Positions 9,513-17,299 of a stretch of 64,000 bases of DNA are shown here, in pieces (the first letter of the stretch is position 1; each line of letters opens with the position of its first letter). Location of the stretch: the NCBI RefSeq assembly GCF_014652695.1, contig NZ_BMZH01000009.1:59291-123290 (forward strand). The letters run 5' to 3'. This DNA comes from Algimonas arctica. Its GTDB lineage: Bacteria; Pseudomonadota; Alphaproteobacteria; Caulobacterales; Maricaulaceae. The position numbers were made by a program, and so were the translations under genes. The notes under the pieces were generated by a model that was not told the DNA's origin, made no database searches, and was given only the letters and a program-made list of their open reading frames with translations.

Positions 9513-9759
9513 GCGAGCCACATTGGGGGCAGAGACTGCGATAGCAAGGCGGCGGATGCAGCGGCCCTCGCATTGAGACAATCAGCCGCTAGAATTTATC
9601 CGTCAGGGTGACGCGCCATTCAATCCCCACAATCAACCCGATGATCCAAATCCGTAAGTATTGAAACCCGATGTTCATGACGAAGGTCAAGCCGCGTCTG
9701 GTGACGTTATTTCAACGTCTTTCATGACATAAGGGGCTATTGAGCTCGGAAGTTTTGTC

Positions 9760-10593
9760 ATGAAGAAATTTCTTATCGTCTTGTTTGTCTTGGTTCTGAT
9801 GCTGGCAGCGGGTGTCGGCGTGTTTCTGTACCGTGGCTTCCACATTGATGAAAACATTGTCTTTATGCCTGTCCAACGACCCGACCGGGTTGAGCTGTCG
9901 ATCCGAGGCGAAGACACGCTCATCAACATGACCCATGAGCGCATAGACCTCGGGGGAGAGACAATTGCGGTGACGACAGTTGGCTTGGATACAGGCCCCT
10001 TGATCATATCCTGCTTTGGCAATGCGTCGGATCGGTATGAACATGGCGTCGATTATATCGCCAAGATTGCGCCCTATGGGCAGGTCCTGTTGTGGGATTA
10101 CCCCGGCTACGGGGACAGCAGCGGTGCGGCGACTGTCGATGCGGTCGCGCGGGTCACGGCGGCGCTGGTCCCGCTTATAGAAGCCCGGGCCGCAGGACGC
10201 CCAATCCTTTACTGGGGACATTCTTTAGGGGGTTTTGTCTGTTCAAACTTAGCGGCCCAGACAGACCATGTGGCGGGCCTCGTTTTGGAAACGACAGCGC
10301 CGAGTATTCGGTCGGTGGCCGCCGCATGGACGCCGGACAGCATCCCGTTGCGTGTGACCTTTGACGAAGACTTGTTACGCTACGACATTCCTGCGGCCCT
10401 CGCGAATGTGACGGCCCCGATCTTGATTATCGGCGCGGGCCGTGACCGTGTCTTGCCCGTGGCCCTATCGCGGGAATTGGCCGAAGCCCTGCCGCAAGCA
10501 GCCTATCTCGAAATACCGCTCGCGACCCATTTTTCGGCAGGCTTTGACCCGTATACGAGAGAGGCCGTGCGGGACTTGTTGAACCGCCTTTAG
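9760..10593 (+). CDS. Alpha/beta hydrolase with N-terminal membrane anchor
   Basis: A 277-residue protein with one N-terminal hydrophobic segment (residues 4-25) and then an alpha/beta hydrolase fold. The nucleophile elbow is GHSLGG (Ser near residue 157), an Asp is available in GAGRDRVLP and the His in ATHFSAGFD, so a complete triad can be proposed. It resembles membrane-anchored ABHD12/13-like serine hydrolases. The substrate is unknown. Its 3' end overlaps the convergent DUF3108 gene by four bases. Confidence 0.85.
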   Translation: MKKFLIVLFVLVLMLAAGVGVFLYRGFHIDENIVFMPVQRPDRVELSIRGEDTLINMTHERIDLGGETIAVTTVGLDTGPLIISCFGNASDRYEHGVDYIAKIAPYGQVLLWDYPGYGDSSGAATVDAVARVTAALVPLIEARAAGRPILYWGHSLGGFVCSNLAAQTDHVAGLVLETTAPSIRSVAAAWTPDSIPLRVTFDEDLLRYDIPAALANVTAPILIIGAGRDRVLPVALSRELAEALPQAAYLEIPLATHFSAGFDPYTREAVRDLLNRL

Positions 10594-11519
10594 TCTTCGT
10601 TCTCGGGTGTGATGACGTCGCCGTCCGGCGTGACGAAGATCATGTCTGACATTTTGATAATCGCTTTGAAGCTGCTGATCCGATAGGCGAACCGCACGGG
10701 CACGTGCATGTCGATTTCCGGATAATATTTGAAATAGATATCGACGGGTGTGCCCGCCTCTTCGGCATCGGGGAGATCTTCGGCGTCGAATCCTGATACG
10801 GGTTCATAATAGGCGTAACAGTGAATCGTTTTGTCTTTCTCGCCGAGGAATTTCACGCTTGCCGTGCCGACAGGCGCAAGCCGTAAATTATAATGCTGTT
10901 TGGAGTCAAAGATTGGCACACTGCCTTCGCACAGAGCCTCCGCGTCCTGACGCCCATTCCGCATCATCTGCAAAAGCGCCGTGACCGTGTCATAGGCGGC
11001 GAATCGTTCTTCAGGAGACGCAGGCGGTACGCCCTGACTGCCCAGCCTCGGAATGATCTTCACATCGACATTTTTCGCTGCATTGTCGTAATTCATTTCG
11101 ACGCGGCGATTCTTCTTATCCGTATTCTGTTGCACATGAAAATCCGGGCGAAGGGATCCGTCCTCGCTGACTGACCCGCGTGTCACAGCCCAAATGTCCA
11201 GCTTTTGCAGCAACGCCGCCAGCCCAGAGGTTTTCATGTCCGTGTAGACGGCGTAATCGCGCTCAGTCTCATAGCCGAGATAAGTCGCCTTAATCAGGCG
11301 GATACCGAACACATACCCTTTTAACGTAAACGCGAATTGGGTGGCCCCTTTCGGCGCGGCCGGGACAATATAGGGCGTATCATCAAAGGTTTGCTCACTA
11401 AGGACCGACATATGCCGCCCCTCTCCAATCAAGCTGACAGACGCCGGGGTGGGCGTGCTTTGCGCCAGAGCGGGTAAAGCCGCGAGTATAACGGCGGAGG
11501 TGAGGAATAACTGTTTCAT
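10590..11519 (-). CDS. DUF3108-family exported protein
   Basis: The 309-residue protein begins with a signal peptide (MKQLFLTSAVILAALPALAQ, cleavage after ALAQ) and matches DUF3108 proteins in length and in features such as YEPVSGFD..LPD and VPVRFAYRISSF. The family is periplasmic and of unknown function. The gene next to rpmB is a recurring arrangement in alphaproteobacteria; here it is divergent from rpmB. Confidence 0.85.
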   Translation of the reverse strand: MKQLFLTSAVILAALPALAQSTPTPASVSLIGEGRHMSVLSEQTFDDTPYIVPAAPKGATQFAFTLKGYVFGIRLIKATYLGYETERDYAVYTDMKTSGLAALLQKLDIWAVTRGSVSEDGSLRPDFHVQQNTDKKNRRVEMNYDNAAKNVDVKIIPRLGSQGVPPASPEERFAAYDTVTALLQMMRNGRQDAEALCEGSVPIFDSKQHYNLRLAPVGTASVKFLGEKDKTIHCYAYYEPVSGFDAEDLPDAEEAGTPVDIYFKYYPEIDMHVPVRFAYRISSFKAIIKMSDMIFVTPDGDVITPENED

Positions 11520-11707
11520 GCCCGCTCTTTAATCGGTCCTGACTGTCGCGCCCATGAACAAGACGCTCATCTGAATTAAGCTTTGGTCAGGTGCGCGCGT
11601 ATGGGGTAAGGGATCAAGGTCCGGTCTCGTTCTGTATTATTGGCACGTGCTAAATGATGAGCAGGCTTGACCTCGGACGACTCTGCCCCTAATTGGCGCC
11701 CCTGATA

Positions 11708-11730
11708 GCCCACATATGTGGGCCTTTTTT
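11708..11730 (+). terminator. Terminator-like hairpin in the rpmB leader
   Basis: The perfect palindrome GCCCACATATGTGGGC is followed directly by C and six T, then further T-rich sequence. It lies about 30 bases before the rpmB ATG on the coding strand, with no gene on this strand closer than 11.1 kb upstream. It could end a short transcript or act as an attenuator of rpmB. Confidence 0.6.
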
Positions 11731-11761
11731 CTGTTTTCTGTTCTAACGACAAGGCAAGCAC

Positions 11762-12070
11762 ATGTCCCGCACTTGCGATCTCCTGGGCACGGGCCCGATG
11801 AGCGGCCACAACGTGTCCCACTCAAACATCAAATCTAAGCGTCGGTTCCAAGTGAACTTGTGCAACGTGACCCTGCGCTCTGACGCGCTGGGCCAAGATT
11901 ACCGTATGCGTATCGCGGCGAAAACGCTGCGCACGGTCGATTTCAAAGGCGGTCTTGACGGCTTCCTGACCGGTACGAAGAATAAAAAGCTGACTGACAA
12001 AGCCAAGTCGATGAAAAAAGCGGTTGCGGCTAGCCTCGAAGCGACAGGCGAAAGCGAAGCCGCTGCATAA
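11762..12070 (+). CDS. rpmB: 50S ribosomal protein L28
   Basis: The 102-residue protein starts MSRTCDLLGTGPMSGHNVSH, with SNIKSKRRFQVNL and LRTVDFKGGLDGFL, the L28 signature. It has the longer C-terminal tail common in alphaproteobacterial L28. It is a structural part of the large ribosomal subunit. A terminator-like hairpin lies just before the start and a strong terminator after the stop, so it is probably monocistronic. Confidence 0.97.
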   Translation: MSRTCDLLGTGPMSGHNVSHSNIKSKRRFQVNLCNVTLRSDALGQDYRMRIAAKTLRTVDFKGGLDGFLTGTKNKKLTDKAKSMKKAVAASLEATGESEAAA

Positions 12071-12095
12071 GCGCTCCGCTAAAAGACTATCTGAA

Positions 12096-12124
12096 AAAGC
12101 CCGCCTTTAAGGTGGGTTTTTTTT
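12096..12124 (+). terminator. Rho-independent terminator of rpmB
   Basis: The stem AAAGCCCGCC pairs with GGTGGGTTTT (two G-T wobbles) around a TTTAA loop and runs into eight T. It begins 25 bases after the rpmB stop. Confidence 0.88.
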
Positions 12125-12419
12125 ATGGAGTGATCACGAGCAACGCGAAGAGCTCCGATCTCTAGCGGATCAGCTGATAGAATAACCGCTTACGGCGATG
12201 CTCGAGAGGGAGCATCAGCCCGCGCATTTCAACAGACTATCTTTCTCTCTAAGGGGGGGGGGGGCGATAAAGTGGGATGAAGTCCCGCGGCGTGCATGGA
12301 AGAGGGATTTCAGGCAGGAAAACGGATTTACCTCTAGCCGCTCTATCTCTGAGCGGACCTTAGTTGGCTGTCTTAAAACGCCCAAAGTAGGACACTCAAA
12401 GTTTCAGGTTCGCTCCCGG
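12125..12419. other. Gene-free stretch between rpmB and the HxlR gene
   Basis: About 295 bases with no convincing coding frame. The one open frame crossing it reads into the antisense of the HxlR gene and looks like a shadow. Its visible feature is an uninterrupted run of 12 G at 12253-12264. Confidence 0.5.
12253..12264 (+). repeat. Homopolymeric G12 tract
   Basis: Twelve consecutive G in otherwise mixed sequence, in a non-coding region between rpmB and the HxlR regulator. Such tracts slip during replication and sequencing, so the length may vary or be a base-calling artefact. Confidence 0.9.
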
Positions 12420-12785
12420 TTAGCTTCCTACAGTAACATCATATTTCTCACGGGCTTTGTCTATTTTAATGAGATTATCGAGCGCCCAAGACCCTATCGC
12501 GCTCACAGGTTCTCGAAACGACTTACCCATTTGTGTCAGCTTATATTCGACTTTGGGGGGGATCGTTGGGTGGTAGGTTCTATGCACTAGGCCGTCTCGC
12601 TCCAGCTTCTTTAGTGTCAGACTGAGCATGCGTTGAGAAATGCCCAAATTTCGTTTCAGTTCATTGAAGCGCAGCGTTCCGTATTCGGAAAGCGATATAA
12701 TTACGAGTAAACTCCAACGGTCGCCGACGCGCGTCAGAACCTCGTTGATGCGTTTGCAATCAGGGCATTCTTTAGACTCAAGCAT
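12420..12785 (-). CDS. HxlR/DUF24-family winged-helix regulator with N-terminal cysteines
   Basis: The 121-residue protein carries the HxlR winged helix (VGDRWSLLVIISL, LRFNELKRNLGISQRMLSLTLKKLERDGLV). Cys7 and Cys10 lie just before it; DUF24 regulators such as YodB and HypR sense quinones, aldehydes or disulfide stress through a Cys in this position. I chose the ATG at 12785, which has an AAGGGA Shine-Dalgarno. It is divergent from a nitroreductase gene, the same pairing as hypR-hypO of Bacillus subtilis, so it probably controls that operon and itself. Confidence 0.9.
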   Translation of the reverse strand: MLESKECPDCKRINEVLTRVGDRWSLLVIISLSEYGTLRFNELKRNLGISQRMLSLTLKKLERDGLVHRTYHPTIPPKVEYKLTQMGKSFREPVSAIGSWALDNLIKIDKAREKYDVTVGS

Positions 12786-12909
12786 GTCGGTTCCCTTTGT
12801 GTGACCGAGGTTCATACATGTGCCTTCTTGCGAAGGAACTCGGTTTTAAATACATAGTCGGTAACAAAAACATACCTGATTATTTAAGTGCAAACAATAG
12901 GACGTTGAA
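12786..12909. promoter_or_regulatory. Divergent promoter/operator region of the HxlR and nitroreductase genes
   Basis: A 124-base AT-rich spacer separates the two divergent starts and must hold both promoters. It contains a widely spaced inverted repeat, TTAAATA at 12846-12852 and TATTTAA at 12881-12887, and repeated ACATA words between the arms. These are candidate regulator contacts; no promoter box is clear enough to name. Confidence 0.45.
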
Positions 12910-13551
12910 ATGACGAACAAGACCCTGCTTGAACAACTAAATTGGCGTTATGCTACCAAGAAAATGGACGCCGCAAAGTCGGTGCCTCAAGAGAAACTTG
13001 ATACTATCATCGAAGCCATCCGCTTATCGCCAACATCAAGCGGTACACAGCCCTTTGAACTTCTCGTGGTCACAAATCCCGAGCTGCGGAGCGAAATCAG
13101 CAAAGCCGCAAGTGATCAGTCGCCGATTACGGATGGCTCGCACCTTTTGGTGTTTGCCGCTTGGGATAATTACACAGAAGCGCGTATTGACGAGGTCGCA
13201 AAGTTGAACGTTGAAAAGCGGGGCGATTTGCCTTTGATCGGTCAATATTACGGAAACTTGAAAGCCAGTTATGTGCCGCGTGACGCTGAAGTCAATTATG
13301 CCCATGCTGCCCGTCAGGCTTATATTGCACTTGGAATTACTATGGTGGCTGCTGCCGAGCAGGAAGTTGATTGCACGCCCATGGAAGGGTTTGACCCAAG
13401 TAAAGTCGACGAAATACTAGGCCTTAAAGAACGTGGCCTGCGCTCGGTTGTCCTCTTACCGTTGGGCTACCGTGACCCAACAGGTGACTGGTTGTTGAAT
13501 ATGCCAAAAGTGCGCAAGTCTCGCAAGACTATGGTCACGCAAATCGATTAA
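12910..13551 (+). CDS. NfsB-like NAD(P)H-dependent nitroreductase
   Basis: The 213-residue protein fits the oxygen-insensitive nitroreductase/dihydropteridine reductase family: an N-terminal LNWRYATKKMD, LSPTSSGTQPFELLVV (FMN site), and a late G-rich ALGITMVAAAEQEVDCTPMEGFD typical of NfsB-type enzymes. These flavoproteins reduce quinones and nitro compounds. The gene is divergent from the HxlR regulator and followed by an Hsp31-like gene, fitting a response to reactive electrophiles. Confidence 0.92.
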   Translation: MTNKTLLEQLNWRYATKKMDAAKSVPQEKLDTIIEAIRLSPTSSGTQPFELLVVTNPELRSEISKAASDQSPITDGSHLLVFAAWDNYTEARIDEVAKLNVEKRGDLPLIGQYYGNLKASYVPRDAEVNYAHAARQAYIALGITMVAAAEQEVDCTPMEGFDPSKVDEILGLKERGLRSVVLLPLGYRDPTGDWLLNMPKVRKSRKTMVTQID

Positions 13552-13624
13552 TTTTCTTTGAAAACCATGTTGGTCAATAGCCAGTAGGGGCATACCCAAC
13601 TCTATAAAATGAAATGCGAACACT

Positions 13625-14497
13625 ATGAGCCTATTACGGAAATTAATCAAAGCTTCTCCAACCCCAACCGGTGATGGCGCGTTTATCCCATCTCCATTGG
13701 CCTTAAAACTGGCGACATCCTCCACGACCGATTATGATGGAGGCCTCTATGATAATCCCTATTCAGGCGGAAAATTGCGCGTCCTTATGGTTTGCACTGA
13801 AGAGCGCAATATGGTCATGGCTAACGGCAAGAAGTTTTCGACTGGAAATCACCCTGTCGAAATGGGGCTGCCCATGCTTCATTTATTGAGCGCCGGGTTT
13901 GAGATTGATGTTGTCACGCCAACCGGAGGCCCCGTCCAGATCGAAATGTGGGCCATGCCAGAAAAAGACGAGGCCGTGAAAACGCTCTTTAATGACTTTG
14001 CACCTAAATTTGAACGCCCCGGAAATCTCTCTGAGTTTGTGAAAAAGTCGATGACTGATGACACTCCGTATATTGGAGTTTTCATACCCGGTGGCCACGG
14101 CGCGATGCTAGGCTTGCCTGATAATGCTGATCTTGGAAAACTGTTGCGTTGGGTTCATGAAAAAGACCTTTACACGCTCTCCATCTGTCACGGCCCTTCA
14201 GCTTTATTGGCCGCTCACGATAGCGTAAGCAAAGAACCTTTTATTTATGATGGTTATAAAATTGCGGCCTTCCCAGACAGCGTTGACAAGCAAACACCCA
14301 CGATTGGCTACATGCCAGGCCATATGCCGTGGTACTTTGGTGAAAAGCTGACTGGACTTGGCGTTACGATTACAAACAAAAAGGCAGATGGTGCCTGTAA
14401 TATAGACAGGCAGTTAATAACAGGCGCAAGTCCAAAGGCCGCGAACGGTTTTGGGAGACTGGCTGCTGAAACTTTGTTGGACGCGATACATAACTGA
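13625..14497 (+). CDS. hchA: Hsp31-type DJ-1/PfpI protein (glyoxalase III / protein deglycase)
   Basis: The 290-residue protein matches Hsp31/HchA: N-terminal YDNPYSGGKLRVLMV, the acidic residue in GNHPVEMGLPM, FIPGGHGAML, and the nucleophile Cys in LSICHGPSALLA. The late DGACNIDRQLITGASPKAANGFG block is also present. The family converts methylglyoxal to lactate and acts as a holdase chaperone; whether deglycation is a real activity is debated. It lies 73 bases after the nitroreductase gene and is probably in the same HxlR-controlled unit. Confidence 0.93.
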   Translation: MSLLRKLIKASPTPTGDGAFIPSPLALKLATSSTTDYDGGLYDNPYSGGKLRVLMVCTEERNMVMANGKKFSTGNHPVEMGLPMLHLLSAGFEIDVVTPTGGPVQIEMWAMPEKDEAVKTLFNDFAPKFERPGNLSEFVKKSMTDDTPYIGVFIPGGHGAMLGLPDNADLGKLLRWVHEKDLYTLSICHGPSALLAAHDSVSKEPFIYDGYKIAAFPDSVDKQTPTIGYMPGHMPWYFGEKLTGLGVTITNKKADGACNIDRQLITGASPKAANGFGRLAAETLLDAIHN

Positions 14498-14528
14498 GCG
14501 GCTTAAAATCGCCTCAAGTAAGCCGCTC
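14496..14528 (+). terminator. Inverted repeat after hchA, possible terminator
   Basis: A perfect 10-bp inverted repeat (GAGCGGCTTA and TAAGCCGCTC) with a 13-base spacer starts within the hchA stop codon. There is no following T run, so it may be a Rho-assisted end or simply a 3' stabilising hairpin. Confidence 0.45.
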
Positions 14529-15178
14529 GGCTAACGGATGCATTGGGGGTAATCTTCCGTTTTCTGATAACCAGTCTTGTGGCTTATCCTGCCGCCAAAG
14601 CCAACATTCTCGCCATCAGTCGATCCGCATCGGCCCTTGGCACGGTCGTTGGCGAACCTCATCCACGCTCGCGGCTCTCGTCATGCCCAGTCTCACCGCA
14701 TTCCAAACAACCTCATCCCCGCTTACCCAAACCATGATCTTTTAGGCTCACCCGCTTCGGACACGAGAGAGTGCATTGCTCTATGGCTGGCGGGGGTTTG
14801 GTGGGCTGGACGGTGGGCGAGGTAATGCGGCGCGCGCGGTTCCATTCGACAAAGCGATTGATGATGGATTGGGGCCTCTGGGGCATAATGGCGAACGCCT
14901 GAATGTCAGAGGGGCACCCGATTTATCGGTAGAGAGGACCGGACCGAAAGTCCGCCATCCTGTCTCACCGTCCCGGACGTGATGTAGATCTGCCGGGTCA
15001 CAAGGCTTTGTTTGGATGCGCCCCCAAGCGCGCGGGCTCTGCCTTCGTGTAAATCGGTTCTCTATTGCTCTACCCGTCACGGGGTAGAACCCGCGCTCGT
15101 GTCACATCACGAAACGCTTGAATGCCGACCCCACGATGGGCGGTGGGACGAGGACGCACGTCTTGAGAGAGAGGGGAC
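14529..15178. other. 650-base stretch without a recognisable gene
   Basis: Short open frames exist on both strands but none has a plausible start context, family motif or protein-like composition. The longest is antisense at 14781-15080 and is rich in Pro, Arg and Ser, typical of random GC-rich frames. No tRNA, tmRNA or RNase P signature was found. It may be remnant DNA at the edge of the lower-GC patch. Confidence 0.5.
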
Positions 15179-17173
15179 TTAGACTTCAATATCTGCAAAC
15201 TGCGCATGTTCTTGAATATATTCGAATCGTAAGTCCGCCTTCTTGCCCATCAGCGTGTTGATGAGACTCTCAGTCGTCATTGTGTCCTCTTCGTCGATGA
15301 CAACGCGGGCGAGGGTGCGGGTGGCTGGGTCCATCGTCGTGACTTTAAGCTGGGACGGGTTCATTTCGCCGAGGCCTTTAAAGCGGCCAATATCGACTTT
15401 GGTCCGGCCTTTGAATTCGCTTTCCATCAACTCGGCCCGTTGCAGATCGTCGAGCGCATAGACGGTCTTGCCGCCCGCGCTCATTTTATAGAGCGGTGGC
15501 ATGGCCATATAAAGCTGCCCGGCCTCGATCAGGCCCGGTGTCATACGGAAGAAAAAAGTGATCAACAGGGCCGCAATATGCGCGCCGTCGACATCCGCAT
15601 CGGTCATGATGATGACGCGCTCATAGCGCAGGTCGTCCACGTCGAATTTTTTGCCCAGACCGACACCGAGCGCGGTGCAAAGGTCGTTAATCTCACTATT
15701 GGCGAGGATTTTGGCGTTGGTGGCGCTTTCTACATTCAGGATCTTACCCTTGAGCGGCAGGATCGCTTGGGTCTTACGATTACGGGCTTGTTTGGCCGAC
15801 CCCCCCGCCGAATCGCCCTCGACGATAAATAGTTCCGTGTCTTCGCTGCCCTTTTGCGAACAGTCGGCGAGCTTGCCGGGCAGGCGCAGTTTTTTGGTTG
15901 CGGTTTTGCGTTTGACGTCGCGGGCTTTGCGACGGCGCAACCGTTCATCGGCGCGCTCAATCGCCCACTCGAGCAGGGCTTGGGCTTCTTTCGGGTTAGA
16001 GCCGAGGAAGTGATCGAATGGATCGCGGATCGCGTTCTCGACGATCCGCGTGGCTTCGCTATTGCTGAGCCGGTCTTTGGTTTGGCCTTGGAATTCGGGT
16101 TGTTTGATGAAGGCCGAGACCAGCGCGCCAGCCCCAAACATCACGTCGTCCGGCGTGACATGGCTCATCTTTTTGCCCATGCCGATCAATTCTCCATGCG
16201 CGCGCAGACCCTTAGTAATCGCCGCGCGCATGCCTTGTTCGTGGGTGCCTCCGCCCGGTGTCGGGACTGTGTTGCAATAGGACCGGATAAAGCTATCGGC
16301 TTCGCCATAGCCCGCGGGGCTCCAGGTGATGGCCCATTCGACGCGGCCATGACCGCTGTCTTTTTTGGATCGACCAGCGAAGATTTCAGTCAAGGTTGGC
16401 TTGGTGCAGATGGTTTCCGCGAGATAGTCTTTCAGCCCGTCAGGGAAGTGGAACACGGCCTGCGTTGGCGTCGTGCCGCCTTCTTTGATGGTCTCGGGAT
16501 CACAGGACCAGCGGATTTCGACGCCGGGTTGAAGGTAGGCTTTGGCGCGGGCCATTTGGAACAGGCGTGCGGCCCGGAAGGCGGCCGTTTTGCCAAAGAT
16601 TTCGGGGTCGGGGTGGAACCGTACTGTCGTGCCACGGCGATTATTAATCGCGCCGAGCGATTCAAGTTTGCCCACCGCTTTGCCGCGTTGGAAACGCATT
16701 TTATAAAGCTGCTTATTTTTGGCGACCTCAACAATGAGGTCATCCGACAAGGCGTTGACAACCGACACGCCGACACCGTGCAGACCGCCGGAGGTCTCGT
16801 AAGCGCCATCGGTGAATTTACCGCCGGAATGAAGTTCGGTCATGATCACTTCGAGCGCCGATTTATCTTTATATTTCGGATGCTTATCGATCGGAATACC
16901 GCGACCATTATCCGACACAGACAGATAGCCATCGGCGTCCAAATGGACTTCGATCCGGGACGCATGACCGGCGACAGCCTCGTCCATTGAGTTATCGATG
17001 ACTTCCGCGAACAAATGGTGCAGCGCGCGATCATCGGTCCCGCCGATATACATGCCGGGACGGAGGCGGACAGGCTCTAAGCCCTCAAGGACCTGAATGT
17101 CCTTAGCGGAATAACCGGACTCAGCGGCCGCCTTAGCGTCCGAGAGGAGGTCTTTCTTTGGGGCAGAAGCCAT
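15179..17173 (-). CDS. parE: DNA topoisomerase IV subunit B
   Basis: The protein of about 664 residues has the GHKL ATPase domain (EVIDNSMDEAVAGHA, DNGRGIP, GGLHGVGVSVVNALS), the transducer, and the TOPRIM domain with EGDSAGGSA and DADVDGAHI. The length lacks the insert of alphaproteobacterial GyrB (about 800 residues), so ParE is the better call. It decatenates chromosomes with ParC. I chose the ATG at 17173; a TTG at 17188 would add five residues. Neither has a strong Shine-Dalgarno. Confidence 0.95.
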   Translation of the reverse strand: MASAPKKDLLSDAKAAAESGYSAKDIQVLEGLEPVRLRPGMYIGGTDDRALHHLFAEVIDNSMDEAVAGHASRIEVHLDADGYLSVSDNGRGIPIDKHPKYKDKSALEVIMTELHSGGKFTDGAYETSGGLHGVGVSVVNALSDDLIVEVAKNKQLYKMRFQRGKAVGKLESLGAINNRRGTTVRFHPDPEIFGKTAAFRAARLFQMARAKAYLQPGVEIRWSCDPETIKEGGTTPTQAVFHFPDGLKDYLAETICTKPTLTEIFAGRSKKDSGHGRVEWAITWSPAGYGEADSFIRSYCNTVPTPGGGTHEQGMRAAITKGLRAHGELIGMGKKMSHVTPDDVMFGAGALVSAFIKQPEFQGQTKDRLSNSEATRIVENAIRDPFDHFLGSNPKEAQALLEWAIERADERLRRRKARDVKRKTATKKLRLPGKLADCSQKGSEDTELFIVEGDSAGGSAKQARNRKTQAILPLKGKILNVESATNAKILANSEINDLCTALGVGLGKKFDVDDLRYERVIIMTDADVDGAHIAALLITFFFRMTPGLIEAGQLYMAMPPLYKMSAGGKTVYALDDLQRAELMESEFKGRTKVDIGRFKGLGEMNPSQLKVTTMDPATRTLARVVIDEEDTMTTESLINTLMGKKADLRFEYIQEHAQFADIEV

Positions 17174-17299
17174 AATGGGGTCCGACAAGGGGAACGAAGC
17201 GTGAATCAGCTAAGCCACTATGGCCGTTCCCGTCCACCCGGCAAGGCCATTTGCCCGGTTTTAAGCGAGGGATAACAGAGAATGGAAAGCGCGCGTCGG

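Noticed and set aside
9589..9678. 29-residue minus-strand frame upstream of the helicase, hydrophobic in the middle
   Set aside because: No Shine-Dalgarno and too short to support without conservation data.
12198..12590. 130-codon plus-strand frame after rpmB
   Set aside because: It runs through the G12 tract and antisense across the HxlR gene, with no family motif.
14781..15080. 99-codon minus-strand frame next to parE
   Set aside because: Pro/Arg/Ser-rich and without a ribosome binding site or a recognisable motif.
15854..16990. 378-codon plus-strand frame across parE
   Set aside because: It is antisense to parE, whose motifs are complete.
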